Shown piece by piece: positions 1 to 9,435 of a stretch of 16,227 nucleotides of DNA. Position numbers and translations under genes: made by a program. A model generated the notes under the pieces. It was given only the letters and a program-made list of their open reading frames with translations, was not told where the DNA came from and made no database searches. The DNA is from Rostrohypoxylon terebratum (lineage: Eukaryota; Ascomycota; Sordariomycetes; Xylariales; Hypoxylaceae), in assembly GCA_022497145.1 (NCBI GenBank), contig MU386092.1:1-16227 (forward strand), read 5' to 3'. The first letter of the stretch is position 1, and the number at the start of each line of letters is the position of its first letter.

Positions 1-1187
1 CGATGATTTGGAGATCGACTCCATCGACTCACTTTTGAGAGTCACGTGACCCTCGGTCCGTTTTATCCTCCGGATGTATTACTTGGATCGTAACAACCCA
101 GGCCTCCTGTAGGAACATACGATGCCAAATAAAATACCTCTGTAGAGCCTACTTAGGCGCCATCAAATAGCCAAAGGATTTCAATCTTGGCCATAGCATA
201 CCAAGCGAGGCGGGCGGCAGCATGGAATGTGATGGATGGCAAATGGGAATCTTCACAATGGCTAAATCTATACATGGCCTTAGGCGATATGAACCGGCGT
301 GTCAAAAACAATCCATGTTATAAATATCAATATGTAGTAGGTAGTACCTAGTTGCACATGTATTGGATATAGCCGTACTTCAGATTCCAGAAAGGTAGAT
401 TCAAGTCTAATTGAAGAGACCAAGATCACGATATTCTGAGCATTTTCCCGTCGGATTCTAGTGTCGCTGTGAACATCTATAATCAAGCTTAGGATTTAAA
501 TACAGTCTCAATCCTGGGAATAATATCAGGAAGCGCGCAATCACGTAGTATTTGTATCAATATTAAGAAGTCCTGTAAGCATTTATTGTGACCTCTATCT
601 GTTGTCGCTCACACGAATTTCTCCCATTTAGAGAAGGAAATAGCCTTGGTGATGATGGAGGATTATAGAAGCCCAACTATTTTGGATTGGGATCAAATCA
701 TTTTGGGGAGCGTATGAACAGATACTCTCCGTGGCAAGAAAATGAGCCATCTGGCATCTTACATTCCTATCGATTATTAGTTCTTGTCACTCGTTATATA
801 GTAATAGAAGAAAACAAGAGGAAGAATCTATGCCTATCAAGAAGTATAGCTACTCGAATACACCCGAAGAGCGGAAATCTATTTCATGTGCTGTATGTAT
901 TTATAGTCATCTGGATAGAGTCCATATACGATTCTATGTACGGGGTCCTTTGATCGTAGGTAGTTCTTGGCATACCAGTGAAATATATCCAGTTGTGTCT
1001 CCTTCAATATATTACAGAATTAGCACGTCGTATATGTAGACACTATTTGAAACCCGGTACTGTAGAGATTCCAAGAATGTAGAGAAATGTTGAATGAAGG
1101 AGTTGAAATCAAGTCCCAATTGTATTAAGTGTGTATTGTTGGATACACGAAATGAAATCTGGGCTACGATCGAAATAAAAAAAGAAG
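1..1187. other. Gene-free AT-rich left flank
   Basis: No coding region is supported. The open frames are short, show no recognisable domain and do not join through splice sites. The stretch is AT-rich. The one notable short site is a palindromic TCACGTGA at 42-49, inside GTCACGTGAC (41-50). The last five bases (AGAAG, 1183-1187) are the left target duplication of the adjoining LTR. Confidence 0.6.
42..49. promoter_or_regulatory. TCACGTGA E-box-type palindrome
   Basis: Perfect 8-bp palindrome TCACGTGA, embedded in the 10-bp palindrome GTCACGTGAC. The CACGTG core is the classical binding site of fungal bHLH factors, and TCACGTGA matches the Cbf1-type consensus. Two further copies occur in this window, at 1237-1244 (inside the LTR) and 13348-13355. 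No nearby gene is visible here, so a role is only inferred. Confidence 0.35.
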
Positions 1188-1587
1188 TGTCACAACCCAC
1201 CTAAGAAACCACACGGATAAAATCATCACCCGAATATCACGTGACTAAATCGATCGAATCGCAGTCACAAACAACGATTCAAGCGATTTGAGGATCGCCC
1301 AAATCGCCGTTGCGAATAGCGATTCAAACGATCCAGCATAAGGAAAGGGACCAACCCACAAGAGAAGGATATCTATATAAACATGGCAGGCTCCTATGTA
1401 TCTAGTCATTCATTCAGCTCTCTAGCTATCAATCTAAGTCTATTCACTACGAGTAGGGAGAGGACTCCAAGCCTCTCTGACGAACATACTTGATTGATTA
1501 CACTTGACCCCTACGATTACTGTTACCTTAAAATCAAGACCCCCTTATGAAGCTATACTTACTAAGCCTAAGTATAGGTTCATCACA
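1188..1587 (+). mobile_element. Solo LTR of an LTR retrotransposon, 400 bp, 5-bp target duplication AGAAG
   Basis: The element starts TGTCACAACCC and ends GGTTCATCACA, giving the TG...CA ends of an LTR. It is flanked by the identical 5-mer AGAAG at 1183-1187 and 1588-1592, the target-site length normal for fungal LTR retrotransposons. A TATATAAA box at 1374-1381 sits where an LTR promoter would lie and sets the plus orientation. The upstream U3-like part holds a near-identical 13-mer pair (CGATTCAAGCGAT at 1275-1287, CGATTCAAACGAT at 1320-1332) and a TCACGTGA site at 1237-1244. No gag, protease, reverse transcriptase or integrase remnant adjoins it, and the duplication closes directly round the 400 bp, so this is a solo LTR left by recombination between two LTRs. 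The last 90 bases recur inverted at 16138-16227 (88/90 identical). Ty3 or Ty1 class cannot be decided from an LTR alone. Confidence 0.88.
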
Positions 1588-1592
1588 AGAAG

Positions 1593-2298
1593 GCAGATTG
1601 TTATCGGTACTGGCATTGGATTGCCTGCAGAATGGAAAGATTAAAGCGATGAAAACAGAGATTAGGAATGGAATGCGTGGTACGCCCCTACAAGGCCTTG
1701 CATCCTAGTGTAGTCCGGCGTCTTTATGAGCAATATTTCTATTGAAAAAGTAAAAATATCATAAATCAACAATATCACCATTGCTCCATTGCCGCAGGGA
1801 CGGATTTCGACTGGAGAGATTCGCGGCGGTGACAACGAAATAAGTGTTGCAAACAGCAAGTAAATCATGGCGTAAATTTATCTGGATAGGCCTACGTATT
1901 ATTATTTTAGCAAAAGAGCCATTTAGAGATAGGATCAAATTAGCCATAGATATCTACGCAGTCACGGCAATGATGGAATAATAAATGGCTGTGATGAGAC
2001 TCTATTCTGACTTACTGCCTGCCTCATATGTTCGTCCTAACTAAGTCGAAGCACATAGTGGTCGAGCGAACGTCCTGCTCCCGAGAGCCTGAGATATTAC
2101 CATTAAGCAAAAGCAAACAAACCCTCCCAACATGTATTCCTAGCCTTAGTATGTACCCTTGATTGAATGCCTGCTGCGAGATACCTAATTAGCTATTTTT
2201 GCAGAAATCTAAACGTAATCTGGGGGGAACATACCACGAGATATGAGAACCGATGTTTATTGTATGCTTCCTCAAGGATGTAATGGAAATCATGCTTG
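1593..2298. other. Gene-free spacer between the LTR and Myb-like gene A
   Basis: About 700 bases downstream of gene A on the minus strand. It presumably contains the gene A 3' UTR next to 2298. I see no domain-bearing reading frame, no tRNA and no further LTR sequence. The short open frames overlap each other on the minus strand and lack splice context. Confidence 0.5.
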
Positions 2299-3202
2299 TT
2301 AAAGATAACTGTGCGTCTCATGGTGTGGGTAAATCCATGGGCTAGGTGGGTATCCGTAGGGAAGGGAGTTAGGAGGAGACGACATCCTCGCCGTCGTTGT
2401 CGGAGTGGGAAACTGTGGAGGGAAACCGATGTTAGCAGCGTAATCAAATGAATGAATGCCCGGTATCATCGGAGCAGGCGAATGCGAGTGCGAGTGCGAA
2501 TGGTGGTGGCCGCCGCCATAGACGGGAACACCACCATCGTCGCGCTTCTCCGTCGCGCAGATAACTAAGACGTCGTCATCATCTTCGTCGTTCTGTGCGT
2601 TGGCCGAAGGCGATGAGCTCGATGGACCCAGAGGTGTTATCCCATTGGTGGGTGTAACACTGGGCGCAGAGGCCATTGCGCTGACGCCATTCTCCTGCTC
2701 CGCTTTTACGGCGATTAAGTCTTCGGTTTTAACTTCACCTTTGATCTCCTTCTTCACGGGTTCATCAACGTCTCCAGCATCCTCGTCCACGGCAGCGAGC
2801 TTGCGCTTCTTGCTGGATGTGGCGCGAGTCTTCACGCCCTCCTTGGAGTCTTTCGTCTCCTTCTTGACACTGCCGCTGTTGTTGATTCCATGAGCTTTCA
2901 TGAGGCGCTCATATCGCTTGGCGCTAAATATGAACAATGTTGTCAGCATCGCGATAAGCTTGAGGAGCGAATGTTCTCTGATGCAGGAAGGGATGGGAGG
3001 GAAAATGTGGAGGAAAACTTACGCGGCACCCTTGGAGATGATTCCAAGCTCCTTGGCGACCTCGTTAAAGTCAACCTGGATGAGTTAGCGATATCTTGTC
3101 ACCAATTCATTGAAGCCGCAATGGTCTCACCTTGCCAGCACTCGAGTGCTTGATGCAGGCAATTAGGAACTTGAATTGAGAGTCGACGTCTAGAGGCGCC
3201 AT
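2299..3202 (-). CDS. Myb-like DNA-binding domain protein A, 249 aa, with SUMO-type motifs
   Basis: Spliced as 3202-3131, 3075-3023 and 2923-2299 (72+53+625 nt). Intron 1 is 55 nt with a GCTAAC branch site; intron 2 is 99 nt, GTAAGT...TAG, with GCTGAC. Start ATG at 3202 has the context CAAGATGG. Residues about 6-55 form a three-helix Myb-like domain: helix 1 around QFKFLIACIKH, helix 2 around VDFNEVAKELG, recognition-like helix AAKRYERLMKAHG. The tail is disordered: nuclear-localisation-like KKRK (80-83); five psi-K-x-E motifs (VKKE 61, VKKE 98, IKGE 102, VKTE 106, VKAE 114); an acidic run ending in VLVI (154-163), which fits a SUMO-interacting motif; a Gly/His/Ser run (178-190); and a Pro/Ser/Tyr-rich end. 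Family knowledge says such proteins are nuclear and bind DNA or chromatin; targets are unknown. The domain call is strong, and the splice model keeps frame throughout. Confidence 0.88.
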
Positions 3203-3263
3203 CTTGGTGATTGTAGTCTAGTCGATAAAGATGGTTGGGTAGATGGAGATACTTGGTAGACAA

Positions 3264-3305
3264 GATGATGATGGTAATGATGATGGTGTTGGTGGTGGTG
3301 GTTGG
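3264..3305. repeat. Imperfect GAT/GGT trinucleotide tract in the gene A leader
   Basis: A run of GATGATGATGGTAATGATG followed by GGTGTTGGTGGTGGTGGT units. On the gene A strand this is a CAC/CAT-rich tract 62-103 bases upstream of its ATG, so it probably lies in the 5' UTR or core promoter. Slippage-prone; the coding strand also has a separate His-rich stretch made of similar codons. Confidence 0.6.
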
Positions 3306-3435
3306 AAGATGCGGTGAGTAGAGGGATGGATTTTCTAGATTGATGTGGGATAAATAAACTATTGAGCAAGAATAGACGTAGGGAAACGTGTTTAAATGAT
3401 AAAGTCTGGTCTATTCTCGACTCGACTGAAGTCAA

Positions 3436-3480
3436 TGTCGCCTAGGGCGACAACTAAGGGCGACAGCTATCGCGATCGCG
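3436..3480. promoter_or_regulatory. GC-rich palindrome cluster upstream of gene A
   Basis: Contains the inverted pair GTCGCC TAG GGCGAC, a second GGGCGAC copy, and the perfect 10-bp palindrome CGCGATCGCG at 3471-3480. It lies about 235-280 bases upstream of the gene A start in otherwise AT-rich DNA. A regulator-binding role is inferred only from symmetry and position; no known factor site is claimed. Confidence 0.3.
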
Positions 3481-4903
3481 GTGTCAGTTTCCTCCAAGAG
3501 TCCCTATTTCCCGGTTGCGCTCGCGATCTGCAATGGAACTAAGGCAGGTAGATTACCCGAAGCACATTTCAATTCGGAAGTCTAGCCTTCCTGCCTTACT
3601 GCACTTCCTGTGGGGAACGGTGGGGGTAGTTAGGTGGGTCTGTTTACCTTTTAGGTCGTTGGTGGCCCGAGCAGAGATCCCACAGAGACCCCTGAGAGAC
3701 CCCGGTTGTATAATGCAATTGCTTTTTTGGGTTTTTAGGTGCAGATACACTGCAGATGTATGTCCCAAATCTAGACACACCAAGGCGTATCTCGGACAGT
3801 TCATGTCAGGATCAGTGGCTAAAATATGATAATTCTTTTACTTTACCATACCCATCTGTCAGAAACTTGCCTTTGAATGTCGTGAATGATCTTAGACGAG
3901 ACTCCTAAGGGCATCTACAAAGATACGAGGTATGACCAACTTTAATCTTTTATTCATCGCCAAATCCTCTCAAATACTCTTCTAAAGATTGAACAGTACA
4001 TTCTATGTCAGTTTTTGTATCTAACCGATCACAAGACCCAGCCCTACATGAATGATATCATCAGCATGCATATTCTGGTGGCCAATGGGAGAAGACTCTG
4101 ACAGCTTCTTGAACTAGGGGTCAGATACCAACAGGGGAGGATGTCGTAATTGCGACAGGGGAGCAGGGACGGTTCCAATAAATACTAGATCGTGGTTCTT
4201 ACGAGGTATGCATCAATGTGTCACCGAATGTGTCCTGATAGATCTAGACTACATCGAGATATCTTGGGCGCTCATGTGAATGGGAGTACAGGGGAGGTCT
4301 GCATTGTAGGATGTGCCGGCTTCAAGGGCAATCGATGGACCCCTGTATTGCATCCTGAATAGACTAGATAGCATGTATCTAGACAAAGATGAAGGAAGGT
4401 TTGTTGTATGCAGGGAAGAAGGGAATGTGTACATTACTTCCTTTGAATACGTCAATCCTCAGTCAATCCTCAAGGGGACGATTCTTGTCTGCGATGTCGG
4501 CAATACTATCACACAGTGATCGCCTCATGATACCGTCTATGCTCATTTCAAAGGAAATGTTACCATCAAGCAAGCCATTGGTACATATCTTTGGGGCGGG
4601 TACACCCCTCAGCGTCGGTTTCGGACTTATACTGAATATCAATATGTCAAGTAGTCACAAGGGATGACCACAGTCGGGGAATGAACAATCAGTTAGGCAA
4701 TATGTGCCATTAAGTAGGTGCTACCTAGCTAATTCATAAAGTCAACGCAGAAAGATATCCGCCATCATCCTAAGCATAATGCCAATCTAGATAGGAGGAT
4801 ATTCTCCAGGAAACTGTTGAGCCCTGTGTGCTAGCCGGCTACCAGATAGATCAACGTAGATGTCTCTTTACATAGCTACGTATTCTCATCCATTAGTGTC
4901 CAC

Positions 4904-5397
4904 CTAGTTCTCGTGATCGGAAATAGCCTCCTTCTTAATGCGACTGTCATCCTCATCACCGTGCTCTGCCTTGATCGATCGCTTGATTTCATCATCTTCG
5001 GATCCTCCATCGATAACCATCTTCTTTTCGTCGTCATCGTCGCCGTGGTCGAGGCCTGCACCTTGCTTCTTGACTCGAGCTTTTCGAGGAGTCTTGGGCT
5101 TCGTGACCTTGCGAGGACTGGCCTTGGAGGAAGAGGGAGAAGCATCGGTTCCGGACATGCCAGCTTTGTACTTCTTGCGGATCTGTCTGAAACGTACCTT
5201 GAAATGGTGAGCAATAGAGTACAGATATGAAGATGATAAATCCTACGAACCTTAGCGATACTAGCGTCCTTGAAACCCATGTCGACCGCGAATCTGTCCC
5301 AATCCAAGTCCATTCCCGTGGGAAGATACTTGAATATGACGGTGAAGAACTTCTGGTCGGCAGCACTGATGCCAACATCACCAATTTTGGCTGACAT
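4904..5397 (-). CDS. Myb-like DNA-binding domain protein B, 146 aa, short form
   Basis: Spliced as 5397-5251 and 5197-4904 (147+294 nt). The 53-nt intron has a GTTCGT donor, a GCTCAC branch site and a CAAG acceptor. The alternative TTTCAG acceptor 11 bases further on would break the frame. Start ATG at 5397 has context CACAATG. Residues about 13-62 are the Myb-like domain: helix 1 ADQKFFTVIFKYL, helix 2 LDWDRFAVDMG with the conserved aromatic, recognition-like helix SIAKVRFRQIRKKYK. A Lys/Arg/Pro/Ser stretch (74-93) follows, which could bind DNA or serve as a nuclear localisation signal, then a strongly acidic tail with two psi-K-x-E SUMO-acceptor motifs (IKAE 124-127, IKKE 136-139). It is the shortest of the four paralogs and lacks the Pro/Ser-rich extension. 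Probably nuclear; targets unknown. Confidence 0.87.
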
Positions 5398-7032
5398 TGT
5401 GCCGAGATGCCGTCCTTTCTGGGACGCACGGGACAGTTCTTAAGGGAGGCACTATGGTCAGAGAATGATTAGTTGCCGATAACGAAACGATCCGTGGACC
5501 TTGATGTCCATTTCCTTGTGATTGGGACCAAGGTGTTTGGCCTCAAGTCAAAAGTCATGGGACAGAATGACGATTGTGAACACATATCCTTTAATGGTAG
5601 GTATGGGGAGATTGAGTACAAGTCATCGCTGAACCCTTCAAGCGATATGTCTGATGAAATATGGAAACTGATGGACGAATATGCTTACATGAGATGTTCA
5701 AGTGTAAACTTGGTATGTGTCGAGTCAATGAACTGATATGTTGTTTACCAGTCAATGGCTGAGGGATTTGTTGATTTCATACGTGAGATGCAATGGAGTA
5801 GAAGAGTTGATGGAAACTCTTATGATGGTAGATGTCTAGAGACCCGAGTAGAATAGGTAGTCGGTGGAAGTAAAAGATTCCTAGGGCAACGAAAGAAGTA
5901 AGGTACAGGGAAGGTTGGTGTAGTGGATAAATTATGTAACAGAGGAAAGGAAGGTCAGGTCTTCAGTTCGAAATCAGGACAATAGTAATGAATCAAACAG
6001 GCGAGAGTGCTCTGAAGTTAGGCCCAAAATTGGGCGGTTACTACTCCCATCCCTTGAGAGACCCCGTAAACGTAGTGGTTAATTGTAAATAGCAACCTAG
6101 CAGTAGGTAGCACCCGCAGAAAGTATATCCAGCTTGGTTTCTAATATTGAACGAAACCAGGAAACCAACAACATAGAGGGTAAGCGGTAGTCATGAATCT
6201 ATCTACATTTCAACTTCCTAATGTAGATTCAGGTCGACGTAATATAGATTTCAATTACCCGTCAATATGCGAGACCCGATAATCCAATTTTCGCAAAGTG
6301 TGCTTGAGACTACCAACGATGACTTCCTAATACATCTTTAGCTATACTGCCTTTAGAGTGTACCCCTTCAACAGGACTCCCACGATATTAACATATTATG
6401 GCACTATAAAAACATTTCCTCGAGTTCTCGGTGTGTATAGAATAGATGTTTTGTCAGATATGACATCAGAATACGAGGGGCACGACATCAGAAGTGTGAT
6501 TTATTTTGAAGAGTGACAGCTGACCCTACAAGTCAACAATCAATGCCTTAAATGCACAGAGAATCAGACTAAGTCGCCCCGGAATCCGGTAGAACCATGC
6601 GCTTATTGTGAACTTAAAGTCTTAAGTCACAGTGTCACATCCAAATAAAGTATAGGTCTAGCGATCCAGACACCCTTGTTCATAAACAAGGTCGAAAAGT
6701 AGGCCAAAAAGCAAACGCGAATGAACAACACAGTGTTGCCGGATTGATTTGATACTTTGAAAAAGTGTAACATTCGATTGATGCCTAGATGGTGTCCTAG
6801 GTGGTTTGTACCAATGCTAAAGCTTCGATTATCTTCGAAAATGATGACAAATTCCCTGTCTTCCATATAGTATACTGGAACATTAATGATCCCTGTTCGC
6901 TGAAATTATCTGATCCAAAACAACCTTGTAAGCCCCTCATCGCCTCATAAACAACACCTAGCTTCTTAGGTAGCCAGGTATCGTCGTCCTCAACACGAGA
7001 TAGGTACAAGTGTATCTTCCGCTCCCTGATCT
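5398..7032. other. Gene-free spacer between the dehydrogenase and gene B
   Basis: About 1.6 kb between the 3' end of the dehydrogenase gene and the start of gene B; the part next to 5398 is the gene B promoter and leader. The 87-codon open frame at 5473-5736 (plus) has no recognisable domain and overlaps the gene B promoter. A degenerate tRNA-like stretch near 5913-5980 was examined and rejected. No transposon ends were found. Confidence 0.5.
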
Positions 7033-8340
7033 CTAGTGTTTTCCAAAGTTTTCATTTACAAGGACGTATCTGTACCGTGCCTTGCCATCTTCGAAATCCA
7101 CAATAGCTTGGTTTGCTTCCTTCAGAGGTCGTTCTACGACCCAAGCTTTCATCTTTTTATCTGCTGCAAACTGCAGCATCTCTCTGATCTCCTTCGGAGA
7201 GTCAATGTTGCTGCCTGCAAACCTCCTACCACTTAGGACTAATGCAAAGGCAGTGATGGGAGGTAGGATTCCTCCATCGGGAGCTCTATGACGTATGTTA
7301 ATTACATATTACTTGATAGGAAAGTGAAAAAGTAAACTCACCCTACTTGGACCAAAGTTCCCCTCGTCTTTAGGAGAAGCATGTAGTCATTCAAGGGCAT
7401 CTTTTTACTGGATGCGGTGCAGATGATGAGGTCCATGGTTCGCGAGTGCTTGGCAACCCAGTCCTTGTCCTCCTCAGTCGCAATGTACTCGTCGGCGCCA
7501 AGTTTCAGCGCATCTTCCCTCTTGTCTGCCTTCCTCGAGATACCAATGACTCTATCGGCACCCAAGGCCTTGGCGAACAGGATAGCAAAGTGACCTAGTC
7601 CACCAACACCCACGACCCCCACAGTCTTTCCCGGTCCACACCCATTTTCTTTTAGGGGCGAGTACACTGCGATGCCAGCACACATCATCGGGGCTGCACT
7701 CGATGACTCCAAGCCATCTGGGATACGGAAAACAAAATGACCATTTGTACGGTTGTAGTCGGCGTAGCCACCATAGCTCTTTCCTTCTCCATTGGGGTAG
7801 AACGAGCCGTATGTGTTTATCACATCGTTGTGGCAATAGGACTCCAGATCATTGCTGCAGTCTGGGCAGGTACTCTGTTGGCAAGTTCGTGCTTGGGTGC
7901 CCACTCCGACCCGGTCGCCCACTTTGATATGCTTAACGTTCTCTCCGACTCGAACGGCTTTTCCGACAATCTCGTGACCAACAACACAAGCTATGGAAAT
8001 ATCAGTATGAGGAAGAAATAGTTACAGGAGAGGTCATACGATATGGAGTGGGACCCCATCCAGACTTCAAGGTGTGTATGTCCGAGCCACAAATACCACA
8101 GTGAGAGATTTCTATGTCGACATCGTCTTCGGTCCATCTCTTAGGCTCGTATTCACCCCATTCCCTAGTTAATGACAAGTATCAGCGATTATTTCTTGAT
8201 GTTGTAGGAGATCATGTCAGGTTTCACATGATTACTCATCATTCGAAAAGGGGCTCAGGTAGTACAGACATTCTTCCATGGACAGCATCCGGGCTCTTTC
8301 CAAGCCAACCCTCGAATTTGGGACTCGTCTGTTCTGTCAT
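7033..8340 (-). CDS. NADP-dependent zinc alcohol dehydrogenase, cinnamyl alcohol dehydrogenase type (ADH6/ADH7-like), 365 aa
   Basis: Medium-chain dehydrogenase that would reduce aromatic and aliphatic aldehydes (cinnamaldehyde, veratraldehyde, furfural in the yeast family) with NADPH in the cytosol. Exons 8340-8270, 8164-8040, 7990-7342, 7285-7033; introns 105, 49 and 56 nt; total 1098 nt, frame kept. Visible: catalytic-zinc ligands C49 (GICGSD), H71-E72 (VVGHE) and C169; structural-zinc cysteines C102, C107, C110, C118; Rossmann GVGGLG 193-198; and S217, R218, K222, which line up with the NADP phosphate-binding Ser-Arg...Lys of yeast ADH6. The C-terminal RYRYVLV is typical of the family. 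Intron 1 has a weak GTCTGT donor, chosen because it alone gives the family spacing HGRM-EWGEYEPK. The start at 8340 has good context (CACAATG) and lies 110 nt below a TATA box; an upstream ATG at 8430 sits too close to that box. No inactivating change seen. Confidence 0.95.
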
Positions 8341-8449
8341 TGTGAGGTATCAGCTTAAGTATAGAAGTATAGATAGATATGTGTCTTGTGAAGTAGATGA
8401 GAATTTTTGAATGACAACGTACCCAACCATGACGACCTCCTGACCTGTA

Positions 8450-8457
8450 TTTTTATA
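8450..8457 (-). promoter_or_regulatory. TATA box of the dehydrogenase gene
   Basis: TATAAAAA on the minus strand, 110 bases upstream of the chosen start codon at 8340. Transcription starting 25-35 bases downstream would begin near 8420 and give a leader of about 80 nt. This would exclude the alternative ATG at 8430 and supports the 8340 start. Confidence 0.55.
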
Positions 8458-8480
8458 CCAGTTCGTGGGTCTTAAAGCCT

Positions 8481-8490
8481 CCTACGTAGG
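8481..8490. promoter_or_regulatory. CCTACGTAGG palindrome upstream of the dehydrogenase TATA box
   Basis: Perfect 10-bp palindrome centred about 30 bases upstream of the TATA box. Position and symmetry suggest a binding site for a dimeric regulator; no named factor is assigned. Confidence 0.3.
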
Positions 8491-9057
8491 CGATTACTGA
8501 TCTTATTAGTAAAAAGACAAGTTTCTCGGTGTAAATCTTTTTGACATGTAACGCAAGGTGGGTATGACGGTCCATAGAAGAGACGGGAAAATATCTGTTG
8601 TGACAGACACGCGACCAACCAACCGTTCCTCCACAAGCTACCGAGGGTCCGAGGGAGGTTACACATCGGATCTCGAGTTTAATGATCCTACAATCGAGTC
8701 TACTTCTCCACAATACATTTGCCGGCGTCGATATCTCGATAGGGTTGCCAAGTCGATCGGGCTTGATTAGAGCGGGAACGCCATGGAAAGCTAGAAGCTA
8801 GCGTCCAAGTTTTGATGCCATCTAAGTGAAGGGAACGGCATTAACTAAGCTCAGCTCGTCGTATCGGGTGACTATGATCGTATGCGAGTGTATGCGTGGG
8901 GAAAAGGGGAGAGTCCTACGCTCTCCGAATGTGCCAATGAGACAGCCGCTGACGTCGTGGTGGGGTGAGACGAGCCCTACGACCCTAGATCTAACGATCC
9001 AACATGCCTAATCGTGGTTGTTAGGGTTACATGCAGCCGCTCCTCCCGTACCTCTAC

Positions 9058-9427
9058 CAGCGTTCTCAACCAGTCAGTCAAAAAAAGCGGCCTGATCAGT
9101 CAGGCCAATCAGGCGTCAGTCAGGCTTAAGATTTTTTCTGACTGGTCAGTCCAAATTGTTTTTTTGGAACTGACTGACTGACTGATGGGTCCAGACCCAC
9201 ACTTTTTTCGTAATATTATTGGTTGAAAAAAGGGAGTATTTGAATATTTGATTAATAAGCAGCCTTATCTATAATCTTATCGATAAGAACATACCAGATC
9301 CACTTTTTTCCAGTTGCCTGACGAACCTGACTGCCTGACTGGTCCCAGTCAGGCCGTTTTATTTAAGCGATCCAATCAGTCAGGCCTAGGCCCCTTGACT
9401 GGCCTGACTGACTGGTTGAGAACGCTG
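9058..9427. mobile_element. hAT-type MITE, 370 bp, 23-bp perfect terminal inverted repeats, 8-bp target duplication
   Basis: The ends CAGCGTTCTCAACC...GGTTGAGAACGCTG form perfect inverted repeats (9058-9080 and 9405-9427). They are flanked by the identical 8-mer ACCTCTAC at 9050-9057 and 9428-9435. CAG...CTG ends with an 8-bp duplication are the signature of the hAT superfamily. The element is far too short for a transposase and has no such reading frame, so it is non-autonomous and would need a transposase encoded elsewhere. Both arms are packed with CAGTCAG/CTGACTG motifs, as expected for subterminal transposase-binding repeats. The middle is AT-rich and contains the 14-bp palindrome TCTTATCGATAAGA (9275-9288) and a hairpin around 9147-9175. 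It lies about 720 bp upstream of the dehydrogenase start. Intact ends and duplication suggest a fairly recent insertion. Confidence 0.92.
9275..9288. promoter_or_regulatory. Paired GATA-type sites in the MITE core
   Basis: The 14-bp palindrome TCTTATCGATAAGA contains two opposed GATA cores (TTATC and GATAA), with a further CTTATC just upstream near 9264. Fungal GATA factors of the AreA/NreB type bind such sites. Whether they act on the dehydrogenase promoter about 0.9 kb away is inference. Confidence 0.3.
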
Positions 9428-9435
9428 ACCTCTAC

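Larger units (their letters stand above)
3203..4903. other. Gene-free spacer between genes B and A (gene A promoter side)
   Basis: About 1.7 kb upstream of gene A and downstream of gene B. It holds a GAT/GGT trinucleotide tract (3264-3305) and a group of GC-rich palindromes (3436-3480). The open frames at 3515-3829 (plus), 3553-3804 (minus) and 4313-4667 (plus) show no domain and no splice partner. Nothing else is recognisable. Confidence 0.5.
8341..9049. other. Upstream region of the dehydrogenase gene
   Basis: Non-coding leader and promoter, read on the minus strand. It holds a TATA box (8450-8457), a CCTACGTAGG palindrome (8481-8490) and a GGAGAG/CTCTCC inverted pair near 8909-8927. It ends at the target duplication of the MITE. 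Short open frames at 8453-8770 and 8826-9011 have no domain. Confidence 0.5.

Noticed and set aside
2600..3153. Plus-strand frames over gene A, and similarly over genes B, D and the dehydrogenase
   Set aside because: Antisense or frame-shifted shadows of real coding exons.
3515..3829. 104-codon plus-strand frame, with an overlapping 83-codon minus-strand frame
   Set aside because: No domain, no splice partner; both strands open in the same place, typical of a chance GC-richer patch.
5187..5197. Alternative TTTCAG acceptor for the gene B intron
   Set aside because: It shifts the frame and destroys the third helix (VRFRQIRKKY), which the CAAG acceptor preserves.
5473..5736. 87-codon plus-strand frame
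   Set aside because: No recognisable domain and it lies in the gene B upstream region; length is within chance.
5913..5980. tRNA-like stretch with A-box (TGGTGTAGTGG) and B-box-like (AGTTCGAAATC) words at normal spacing
   Set aside because: The acceptor and T-arm stems do not pair and the B box has mismatches, so it is not a functional tRNA; a tRNA-derived SINE could not be supported because no ends or second copy were found.
3690..6065. Shared word TGAGAGACCCCG near 3692 and 6053, suspected repeat remnant
   Set aside because: The similarity does not extend beyond about 17 bases, so a common repeat is not supported.
8428..8430. Alternative upstream start codon for the dehydrogenase (ATG at 8430, with splice to the known exon)
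   Set aside because: It lies only about 20-27 bases below the TATA box, needs a poor donor or unusual acceptor, and the ATG at 8340 is in frame with good context.
9021..9029. TTAGGGTTA resembling telomere repeat
   Set aside because: Only one and a half units with no array; expected by chance.
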